The notes below the pieces were generated by a model. The model did no database searches. It was given only the letters and a program-made list of their open reading frames with translations, and had not been told where the DNA came from. DNA of 12,103 bases from Lachnospiraceae bacterium (lineage in GTDB: Bacteria > Bacillota > Clostridia > Lachnospirales > Lachnospiraceae). Numbering within the stretch: the stretch's first letter is position 1; every line of letters begins with the position of its first letter. Made by a program: the position numbers and the translations under genes. This document shows positions 1 to 5,923 of this stretch, piece by piece. The stretch spans positions 16,468-28,570 of the forward strand of contig JAAUZS010000141.1 in the NCBI GenBank assembly GCA_014804495.1. Direction: 5' to 3'.

Positions 1-1
1 A

Positions 2-778
2 ATGCCGTCTATTTTATCTTTGGAAAACATTTCCTATTCATACCACAATCTTAAAGGTGAGACAGCCGCCTTATCAGGAATAACATTTCAGGTAAAAGAA
101 GGAGAATTTCTGGCAATTGTAGGTCCCAGCGGATGCGGTAAATCAACTCTCCTCTCTATCATTGCAGGGCTGTTAGAACCTGAAAGCGGAACGCTTTCTT
201 TCAGTCGTGAATCAACAATAGGTTATATGCTTCAGCATGACCATCTGTTTGAATGGAGAACAATCTATCAGAATGTTATCCTGGGATTGGAATTAAATAA
301 GAAATTGACACAGGAAAATATAGATTATGTATTGCAGCTGCTTAAGGATTATGGGCTTGATTCATTCAAAAATAAAAAACCCTCCGAACTGTCCGGCGGA
401 ATGAGGCAGCGGGCAGCGCTAATACGCACCATGGCCGTTAAACCGGATGTGCTTTTGTTAGATGAGCCTTTCAGTGCATTGGACTTTCAGACCAGAATGA
501 ATGTATCTGCCGATATCGGCAGTATCATCAGAAGCGCCGGCAAAACCGCAATTCTGATTACCCACGACTTGTCCGAAGCAGTTACTTTAGCAGACAGGGT
601 TCTCGTCTTATCCGGACGTCCGTCAAGTGTAAAATACGAACTGCCGGTTTCGTATGCCATTGATCGCAGCGATGCCATTTCTATACGGAATACAGCAGAA
701 TATCAGACTTATTTCAATATATTATGGAAGGAGTTATCAGATGATTTTTCAGACAAACCGACAGACACACAAACATAA
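2..778 (+). CDS. ABC importer ATP-binding subunit, SsuB/TauB-like
   Basis: This is the cytoplasmic ATPase that powers a small-molecule importer of the nitrate/sulfonate/taurine/thiamine-precursor type. The 258-residue protein has all expected motifs in order: Walker A GPSGCGKST at residues 41-49, Q-loop Gln78, signature LSGGMRQ at 130-136, Walker B VLLLDEP at 150-156 and the switch His188. The length is normal for SsuB/TauB proteins. The ATG is at base 2, so no ribosome binding site can be checked, but MPSILSLENISYSY is a typical start for the family. The 3' end overlaps the permease gene by 38 bp, which indicates translational coupling. The substrate cannot be read from the ATPase, and no periplasmic-type binding protein gene is visible here; it may lie upstream. 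Confidence 0.9.
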   Translation: MPSILSLENISYSYHNLKGETAALSGITFQVKEGEFLAIVGPSGCGKSTLLSIIAGLLEPESGTLSFSRESTIGYMLQHDHLFEWRTIYQNVILGLELNKKLTQENIDYVLQLLKDYGLDSFKNKKPSELSGGMRQRAALIRTMAVKPDVLLLDEPFSALDFQTRMNVSADIGSIIRSAGKTAILITHDLSEAVTLADRVLVLSGRPSSVKYELPVSYAIDRSDAISIRNTAEYQTYFNILWKELSDDFSDKPTDTQT

Positions 779-1574
779 AAAAGAAGTCCTGACAAATCAA
801 CAGGCATATATTCTCGCCCATCGCAGGCATCATCATATTATAACATTTTTTCGCCTTCTTATTCTGATTATTTTTTTAGCTGTCTGGGAATTTTCAACGA
901 GATTTGGATATGTGGATATATTCTTTTTCAGCTCACCTACCGCGATTGTAAGCCACCTATACCGCATGATCTTGGATTCATCGTTTTTCAATCATACAGG
1001 CATCACACTGCTTGAAACCTTAATAAGTTTCCTGCTTGTCACATTCTTTAGCCTTTCTATTGCTATGCTGCTATGGTATCAGGGCAGTCTGTCAGAAATT
1101 CTGGAGCCGTATCTTGTCGTGCTGAATTCGCTTCCCAAATCAGCACTTGCACCTCTTCTCATCGTATGGCTTGGCACGGGTTCTAAGACAATCATAGTCG
1201 CCGGTATCTCAGTTGCCATATTCGGCTCCATTATCAGCCTTTACACAGGATTTTGTCAGGCGGATGACGATATGCTCAAGCTTATTATTACTCTCGGCGG
1301 CAACAGGAAAGATGCCTTGTTTAAAGTAATTCTCCCAAGCTCCATTCCTCTGATAATCAGCAATATGAAAGTCAATATCGGTCTTTGCCTTGTAGGAGTA
1401 ATCATAGGAGAATTTCTTGCGGCAAGACGCGGTCTCGGATATCTGATAATATATGGTTCGCAGGTATTCCAGTTAAATATGGTGATAACATCAATTATTA
1501 TTCTATGCGCTATCGCTATGGTACTGTATAAGCTTATTCAGAGTATGGAACATCACTACAAAAAGGTAAACTGA
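741..1574 (+). CDS. ABC importer permease, SsuC/TauC-like (BPD_transp_1)
   Basis: This is the membrane subunit partnering the preceding ATPase. I place the start at the ATG at 741 (277 residues) because AAGGAG lies about 7 bases upstream; an in-frame ATG at 654 would add 29 residues buried in the ATPase gene and lacks such a site. The N-terminus is basic and His-rich (about residues 9-32), followed by hydrophobic segments near 33-52, 90-112, 132-147, 150-170, 205-225 and 245-265. The cytoplasmic EAA-type loop that contacts the ATPase is at about 181-205 (TLGGNRKDALFKVILP), and a GEFLAARRGLGYLI block typical of SsuC/TauC/NrtB permeases follows. The substrate is unknown. Its last 19 bases overlap the 3' end of the convergent nrdG gene, leaving no room for a separate terminator. 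Confidence 0.88.
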   Translation: MIFQTNRQTHKHKKEVLTNQQAYILAHRRHHHIITFFRLLILIIFLAVWEFSTRFGYVDIFFFSSPTAIVSHLYRMILDSSFFNHTGITLLETLISFLLVTFFSLSIAMLLWYQGSLSEILEPYLVVLNSLPKSALAPLLIVWLGTGSKTIIVAGISVAIFGSIISLYTGFCQADDDMLKLIITLGGNRKDALFKVILPSSIPLIISNMKVNIGLCLVGVIIGEFLAARRGLGYLIIYGSQVFQLNMVITSIIILCAIAMVLYKLIQSMEHHYKKVN

Positions 1575-2080
1575 ACAATTTCTCCTGTATTCATGGATTT
1601 TTTCACATCGATGATTCTCTGATTTGAGGAGCCTCTAAATCGCAGACTGATATCCTTAAGTTCTTCCACAAATTCTCCATCCACTATAACGTCCAGATAT
1701 GAAAGCATTTCTTCAGTTTCCTGCCATTTTTTACAGAAATCCTGTAATATATCCTTATCGTACAGATAACCTGTATAACACCAGACGGATTTTTCCGGAT
1801 ATTTTTCCTTTACACTGCGAAGCAGGGGCAAAAGCCCCTGTTGATTCACATATTCCATCGGCTCGCCGCCAAGCAGGGTCAAACCCGCTATATAAGATGG
1901 CTCCAGAAGCTTTAGAATTTTCTCTATATCCTCTTCCCCAAACTGCCTGCCATACTGAAAATCCCATGTCATCTCGTTAAAGCAGCCTTTGCAGTGATGG
2001 GTGCAGCCACTCACGAACAGCGTGACCCTTACCCCCGGACCATTGGCGATATCACATTCTTTTATTTCCGAATAATACAT
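1556..2080 (-). CDS. nrdG: Anaerobic ribonucleotide reductase activating protein (radical SAM)
   Basis: NrdG uses S-adenosylmethionine and a [4Fe-4S] cluster to generate the glycyl radical on NrdD. The 174-residue protein has the radical SAM cysteines as CTHHCKGC at residues 26-33 (Cys26, Cys30, Cys33), preceded by the NGPGVRVTLFVSGC block and followed by a LLGGEPM segment that matches the SAM-binding GGE motif. The size is usual for class III activases. The ATG at 2080 is preceded by GAGGG with a 6-base spacer. The gene lies 68 bp after nrdD on the same strand, with no terminator between them that ends in a T-tract, so the two are probably one operon. The 3' end overlaps the convergent ABC permease by 19 bp. 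Confidence 0.95.
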   Translation of the reverse strand: MYYSEIKECDIANGPGVRVTLFVSGCTHHCKGCFNEMTWDFQYGRQFGEEDIEKILKLLEPSYIAGLTLLGGEPMEYVNQQGLLPLLRSVKEKYPEKSVWCYTGYLYDKDILQDFCKKWQETEEMLSYLDVIVDGEFVEELKDISLRFRGSSNQRIIDVKKSMNTGEIVQFTFL

Positions 2081-2101
2081 TTATATCCCTCACATCCCGC
2101 G

Positions 2102-2145
2102 AGAATTGCACCGCAATTCTTGCAGCGATAACCGCAGGTTTTCGC
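2102..2145 (-). other. Two adjacent hairpins in the nrdD-nrdG gap
   Basis: Within the 68-bp gap are two inverted repeats. The first, 2102-2120, is AGAATTGC, a 3-base loop, then GCAATTCT (perfect 8-bp stem). The second, 2125-2145, pairs GCGATAACC with GGTTTTCGC around GCA, with one central T/T mismatch. Neither is followed by a T-tract on the minus strand, so they do not look like an intrinsic terminator. They could protect the nrdD message from decay or tune nrdG translation, because the first ends about 20 bases before the nrdG start. Function is inferred only. Confidence 0.5.
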
Positions 2146-2148
2146 TTA

Positions 2149-4311
2149 TCACAGATGCAAAACTCTTTCTTTAATCTCCTGCGTCCGACCCTGATTCCAG
2201 AATTGTGTGCCGATATATCCGCAGGTACGTCTTGCCACATTCATTTTATTCTGGTCTTTGTTTCCGCAGTTCGGGCACTCCCAAACCAATTTACCGTCGC
2301 TATCTGTCACGATTTTAATCTCTCCATGATAATCGCAGACCTGACAATAGTCACTCTTGGTATTCAGTTCCGCATACATGATATTATCATAAATATGTTT
2401 CATAACAGCAAGCACCGCATCAATATTATTCTCCATATTTGGTACTTCCACATAGCTTATTGCACCGCCCGGAGACAATTCCTGAAACTGCGATTCAAAT
2501 GTAAGCTTATCAAACGCATTGATATCTTCTGTCACATGCACATGATAGCTGTTTGTAATATAACTCTTATCCGTTACGCCTGAAATAATACCAAAACGTT
2601 TCTGTAAGCATTTGGAGAATTTATAAGTCGTAGACTCTAAAGGTGTACCATATAAGCTGAAATCAATATTTGTTTCCTTCGCCCATTTCTTACAAGCCGC
2701 ATTCAAACGCTGCATAACCTCTAATGCAAACGGTGTTGCTTCCGGATCCGTATGAGACTTTCCTGTCATATATCTTGTGCATTCGCACAGTCCGGCATAC
2801 CCAAGTGAAATCGTGGAGTATCCGCCATAAAGCAGTTTATCTATTGGTTCACCTTTTTTAAGCCTTGCCAGCGCACCATACTGCCATAGAATCGGGGCAA
2901 CATCAGATGGAGTTCCTTTCAGCCTGTCGTGTCTGCACATAAGAGCGCGTTTACATAACTCCAGCCTTTCATCAAATATCTTCCAGAATTTATCTACATC
3001 TTTTCCTGATGAACAAGCAATATCTACCAAATTTAACGTCACAACGCCCTGATTGAATCTTCCGTAAAATTTAGGCTTATTATTCTCATCATGATATACT
3101 GTCAGGAAAGAACGGCAGCCCATACAGGTATAACAATTGCCGTCTTTCAATTTTTTCATAATCTTCTCAGAGATATAATCGGGAACCATTCTCTTGGCAG
3201 TACACTTAGCCGCAAGCTCAGTCAGATACCAATATTTACTGTCTTCATGGATATTATCTTCTTCCAAAACATAAATCAGCTTCGGAAACGCAGGTGTAAT
3301 AAATACGCCTTTTTCATTCTTAACACCGCGGATACGCTGATTCAGCATCTCCTCGATCACCATTGCAAGGTCGTCTCTGGTCTGTCCTTCAGGAGCTTCA
3401 TCAATATACATAAATACGGTAACAAACGGAGCCTGCCCATTGGTAGTCATCAGCGTAATAACCTGATACTGTATCATCTGTACTCCACGGTTGATTTCCT
3501 CTCTGACACGCACCTCAGCAATTTTATTTATCTGTTCCTCAGATACTGCAACCCCGGCGGCTTCCATTTCCTCTCTGACAACCCTGCGCAGCTTCTCGCG
3601 GCTCACCTGCACAAAAGGCGCCAAATGCGCCAACGATATGCTCTGTCCGCCGTACTGTGAACTGGCAATCTGTGCTATACACTGCGTAGCAACATTACAT
3701 GCCGTAGAAAAACTCTTTGGCGTATCAATCATAGTCTCGCTTATCACAGTTCCATTCTGCAGCATATCTTCCAGATTAACCAGACAGCAGTTGTGCATGT
3801 GCTGTGCAAAATAATCCGCATCATGGAAATGTATTATGCCCTGTTCATGAGCTTCTACTATGTCAGGCGGCAGCAGGAATCTCTTTGTAATATCTTTACT
3901 GACTTCTCCTGCCATATAATCACGCTGCACACTGTTCACAGTCGGATTCTTATTGGAATTCTCCTGCTTTACTTCCTCATTATTACATTCCAAAAGGCTT
4001 AAAATCTGCTGGTCTGTAGAATTGGACTTACGCACAAGGGCACGTCTATATCTGTAAGTAATATAATTTCTGGCCATAGAATAGGCGTTGTGCTTCATCA
4101 ACTGGTTTTCCACCATATCCTGAATTTCTTCTACATTCGGAGAACGCTTCATTTCTTCGCAATGCTCGGCAACCACCTTAGAAATCTCATCGATTTCTTC
4201 TTCCGAAATTTTTTCCATTCCTTCGACGCTATTATTGGCTTTTCGTATCGCCGACGAAATTTTCTCCAAATCAAAGGCTACTTCTGCACCGCTTCTTTTA
4301 ATAATCTTCAT
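2149..4311 (-). CDS. nrdD: Anaerobic (class III) ribonucleoside-triphosphate reductase
   Basis: NrdD reduces ribonucleoside triphosphates to deoxynucleotides without oxygen, using a glycyl radical made by NrdG. I prefer the ATG at 4311 (720 residues). It puts MKIIKRSGAEVAFDL, the ATP-cone start, at the N-terminus and has GGGGG 6 bases upstream. An ATG at 4344 would add 11 residues and has no ribosome binding site. The allosteric ATP cone covers about residues 1-90. The 10-stranded barrel core includes HNCCLVNLEDML and CYTCMGCRSFL, which hold the candidate active-site cysteines. A C-terminal zinc finger (YCQVC then ECPNCG) precedes the glycyl radical site RRTCGYIG, whose radical Gly is about residue 698. 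The stop is TGA immediately followed by TAA. The upstream NrdR-box cluster implies dNTP-responsive repression. Confidence 0.97.
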   Translation of the reverse strand: MKIIKRSGAEVAFDLEKISSAIRKANNSVEGMEKISEEEIDEISKVVAEHCEEMKRSPNVEEIQDMVENQLMKHNAYSMARNYITYRYRRALVRKSNSTDQQILSLLECNNEEVKQENSNKNPTVNSVQRDYMAGEVSKDITKRFLLPPDIVEAHEQGIIHFHDADYFAQHMHNCCLVNLEDMLQNGTVISETMIDTPKSFSTACNVATQCIAQIASSQYGGQSISLAHLAPFVQVSREKLRRVVREEMEAAGVAVSEEQINKIAEVRVREEINRGVQMIQYQVITLMTTNGQAPFVTVFMYIDEAPEGQTRDDLAMVIEEMLNQRIRGVKNEKGVFITPAFPKLIYVLEEDNIHEDSKYWYLTELAAKCTAKRMVPDYISEKIMKKLKDGNCYTCMGCRSFLTVYHDENNKPKFYGRFNQGVVTLNLVDIACSSGKDVDKFWKIFDERLELCKRALMCRHDRLKGTPSDVAPILWQYGALARLKKGEPIDKLLYGGYSTISLGYAGLCECTRYMTGKSHTDPEATPFALEVMQRLNAACKKWAKETNIDFSLYGTPLESTTYKFSKCLQKRFGIISGVTDKSYITNSYHVHVTEDINAFDKLTFESQFQELSPGGAISYVEVPNMENNIDAVLAVMKHIYDNIMYAELNTKSDYCQVCDYHGEIKIVTDSDGKLVWECPNCGNKDQNKMNVARRTCGYIGTQFWNQGRTQEIKERVLHL

Positions 4312-4348
4312 ACCTGACCCCCAACAACCATATGTTGTATACATTTTA

Positions 4349-4398
4349 ATACCATATATAGTTTACAAGCACTATATATTGTATACTACATATTGTAT
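4349..4398 (-). promoter_or_regulatory. Cluster of NrdR-box-like operators
   Basis: Compared with the published NrdR consensus acaCwAtATaTwGtgt, three 16-base sites match well when read on the plus strand: 4349-4364 (about 13 of 16 positions), 4369-4384 (about 14 of 16) and 4383-4398 (about 13 of 16). A weaker fourth copy may sit at 4325-4340 (about 11 of 16). The rightmost overlaps the -10 and the middle one covers the predicted start, as expected for a repressor of ribonucleotide reductase genes. The usual arrangement is two boxes about 31-32 bp apart. Here the starts are separated by 20 and 14 bp (34 bp between the outer pair), so which pair is used is uncertain. Confidence 0.7.
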
Positions 4399-4419
4399 CA
4401 TTATAAAAAGATATGTCAA
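4392..4419 (-). promoter_or_regulatory. Promoter of nrdDG
   Basis: On the minus strand a perfect -35 TTGACA (4414-4419) and a -10 TACAAT (4392-4397) are separated by 16 bp. Transcription would start near 4385, giving a leader of about 73 bases before the nrdD ATG at 4311. A TATAAT also occurs 8 bp after the -35 but is too close to pair with it. The -10 is overlapped by the first NrdR-box-like site. Confidence 0.75.
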
Positions 4420-4459
4420 GGTATTGTATAATAATATTTAGATAATATTTTGGATGATA

Positions 4460-4822
4460 TTAGATTTCTTTGTTTTTCTTATAACCAATTTCAATATTGG
4501 GATAGTTTTCGTTAAGATATTCCAGAAGTGTCCTCACGTTTTCTTCACGTTCAAAACGCAGCTTGACTTCCGTACCATCAGCAAAAAACAAAATAAGATA
4601 GGACTCTCTCAGCAGGAATTCGCCTGACTCTCCGCTCTCGATTCTAAGATATGCTTTGTTTATATTCAGATATGAAACATATTTTACATTAATAAAATAG
4701 CGGTAAAACAGATGACAGTCTCCAAGTCTGCCTTCTCCTGTTCTAACCGCCGCTTTGAATTCTTCTTTTAATATACTTTTATCAACAACTGCTTCGGATT
4801 TGGATAAAGAAATGAACTTCAT
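4460..4822 (-). CDS. Hypothetical protein, 120 residues
   Basis: I do not recognise the family. The start is taken as the ATG at 4822 because GGGGAG ends 5 bases upstream; an in-frame GTG at 4828 would overlap that site. There is no signal peptide or membrane segment. The protein is soluble and rich in Glu and Lys. The middle (about residues 35-100) reads as alternating short beta strands, with FYRYFINVKYVSYL, AYLRIESGESGEFLL, YLILFFADG and VKLRF, followed by an amphipathic helix (NVRTLLEYLNENYP). That strand-rich layout with a closing helix could be a PH-like fold, but this is a guess from pattern alone. It lies 24 bp after tRNA-Thr on the same strand and may share its promoter. The downstream end abuts the nrdD promoter region. 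Confidence 0.75.
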   Translation of the reverse strand: MKFISLSKSEAVVDKSILKEEFKAAVRTGEGRLGDCHLFYRYFINVKYVSYLNINKAYLRIESGESGEFLLRESYLILFFADGTEVKLRFEREENVRTLLEYLNENYPNIEIGYKKNKEI

Positions 4823-4846
4823 ACGCACTCCCCAGAAATAGTAAAA

Positions 4847-4919
4847 AGCTGGAAAAGGGACTCGAACCCTCGACCTACTGATTACGAATCAGTTGCGCTA
4901 CCGACTGCGCTATTCCAGC
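4847..4919 (-). tRNA. tRNA-Thr (anticodon CGT)
   Basis: The minus strand folds as a complete 73-base cloverleaf. The acceptor stem GCTGGAA pairs with TTCCAGC. The D arm is GCGC-AGTCGGTA-GCGC, the anticodon arm ACTGA-TTCGTAA-TCAGT, the variable region AGGTC, and the T arm GAGGG-TTCGAGT-CCCTT with one G-T pair. Loop positions 34-36 are CGT, which reads the threonine codon ACG. The discriminator base is T and no CCA is encoded, so the end must be added by the CCA-adding enzyme. A short T-run follows the 3' end. Confidence 0.96.
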
Positions 4920-4931
4920 TTACCAAATGTT

Positions 4932-4960
4932 ATTATAAATGGTTATTCCCCTTTTTGCAA
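4932..4960 (-). promoter_or_regulatory. Promoter of tRNA-Thr
   Basis: On the minus strand TTGCAA (4955-4960) and TATAAT (4932-4937) are separated by exactly 17 bp. The predicted start is near 4925, about 6 bases before the mature tRNA 5' end, which fits a tRNA gene with a short RNase P leader. No other clear promoter was seen between the tRNA and the 120-residue gene, so this one may drive both. Confidence 0.75.
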
Positions 4961-4991
4961 GAACGAATTAATATTTCTTCAAAACTTTGCA

Positions 4992-5011
4992 GGTGAAAAT
5001 TCATTTTCACC
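4992..5011 (-). terminator. Perfect hairpin downstream of mscS, possible weak terminator
   Basis: GGTGAAAA and TTTTCACC form a perfect 8-bp stem around a 4-base loop, about 45 bp after the mscS stop. On the minus strand the stem is followed by TGCAAAGTTTTG, not a clean T-tract, so it is at best a weak intrinsic terminator. Its right arm is shared with the palindromic repeat that continues to 5039, so the structure could instead be part of an operator array. Confidence 0.4.
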
Positions 5012-5039
5012 TTGTGAAATTTTATTTTCACCTTGTGAA
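5003..5039. repeat. Two 21-bp-period palindromic repeats (TTCAC-N3-GTGAA)
   Basis: The 16-base unit ATTTTCACCTTGTGAA occurs at 5003-5018 and again identically at 5024-5039. Each holds a TTCAC/GTGAA palindrome with a CTT centre. A degenerate third copy (TTTTTCAACTTGTTTA) follows near 5042-5057, running into the mscS stop. The 21-bp period is about two helical turns, so bound dimers would face the same side of the DNA. The array lies between mscS and the tRNA-Thr promoter. It may be an operator array or a decayed tandem repeat; the binding protein is not known. Confidence 0.6.
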
Positions 5040-5054
5040 TTTTTTTCAACTTGT

Positions 5055-5918
5055 TTACGGATTCAGATGCACGTCAAGCTGGTTATAAGGAATAGAAATA
5101 CCCTCCTCATCTAAAGCATACTTTATATTTTCGGTTAATCTCCACTTAGTCTCCCAGAAGTCCTCAGATGCCGTATGGCAGCGAATTCCAAGTATTACGG
5201 CGCTCTCTCCTAAGGAACTGACAAATACCCTCTTTTCCTGCTCCTGCAATACCTTCTCATCATTTTCCATCAGCTTTATCAATGCTTCTCTTGCCTTGCG
5301 GATGTCTGCTTTATATGAAATACCCACGGAAATATCTATTCTGCGTCGCGGCATCGCACTTACATTAATAAGGCTTGAATTAGACAGAGCTCCGTTTGGA
5401 ATTACAACGACCCTGTTATCCGCAGTAGCAAGCTTAGTATAGAAGATCTGTATCTCAGTTACGGTTCCTTCATTTCCGTTTTCAGCAATGATATAATCTC
5501 CCACTTTAAAAGGCTTCATCAACAGAATCAATACGCCGCCTGCAAAGTTAGAAAGACTTCCCTGTATGGCAAGGCCAATCGCAACTCCTGCCGAACCAAG
5601 AAGCGCCACCACGCTTGCTGCATCCAGACCAAATCCGGAAGCAATTGCAAAAATCAGAATCACATATAATGTAATTTTTATAAAGGAATCAAGAAACTGC
5701 ACCACTCCTACATCGGCATTACTCCGCTTCATGGATTTCTTAAGAATCCGGCGGACAAGCTTAATAAGCTGCGAGCCAATAAAAAATACAATTAGTGCAA
5801 GCAACACTCTGATGCCGAAACGCAGCGCCTTATCAGGCAGTTCCCCTAAGAAAGATTGTATTAATCCCACGTTAATTTCTTCCCCTGCAATTGCTTCTAT
5901 TTCTGACAGTTCATTCAT
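5055..5918 (-). CDS. mscS: Small-conductance mechanosensitive channel, MscS family
   Basis: MscS channels open under membrane tension and release small solutes during hypo-osmotic shock. The 287-residue length matches the classic MscS size (286 in E. coli). Two hydrophobic segments lie near residues 31-55 and 77-97. The Gly/Ala-rich pore helix TM3 is at about 100-128 (VALLGSAGVAIGLAIQGSL, then NFAGG). The beta domain follows (KPFKVGDYI at 135-143, RVVVIPNGALSN at 169-180), then the alpha/beta cage domain. The ATG at 5918 lies only 5 bases after the glgB stop. The upstream purine-rich stretch that would serve as its ribosome binding site is within the end of glgB, so translation is probably coupled to glgB. 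The 3' side carries the hairpin and repeats described separately. Confidence 0.95.
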   Translation of the reverse strand: MNELSEIEAIAGEEINVGLIQSFLGELPDKALRFGIRVLLALIVFFIGSQLIKLVRRILKKSMKRSNADVGVVQFLDSFIKITLYVILIFAIASGFGLDAASVVALLGSAGVAIGLAIQGSLSNFAGGVLILLMKPFKVGDYIIAENGNEGTVTEIQIFYTKLATADNRVVVIPNGALSNSSLINVSAMPRRRIDISVGISYKADIRKAREALIKLMENDEKVLQEQEKRVFVSSLGESAVILGIRCHTASEDFWETKWRLTENIKYALDEEGISIPYNQLDVHLNP

Positions 5919-5923
5919 GCTCT

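Noticed and set aside
654..740. Extended N-terminus of the ABC permease from the ATG at 654
   Set aside because: It lies entirely inside the ATPase gene with no ribosome binding site, whereas the ATG at 741 has AAGGAG at good spacing.
3091..3814. Plus-strand open frames opposite nrdD
   Set aside because: They lie wholly within conserved nrdD sequence on the other strand and show no family motif or start signal.
4312..4344. NrdD start at the ATG at 4344
   Set aside because: The 11 extra residues do not resemble the ATP-cone N-terminus, there is no Shine-Dalgarno site, and the extension lies in the promoter leader next to the NrdR-like boxes.
4430..4460. AT-rich near-repeats (ATAATATTT, TAATATTTT, TGATATTAG) after the 120-residue gene as a repeat element or terminator
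   Set aside because: The stems are short and made only of A/T pairs, with no T-tract; consistent with base composition alone.
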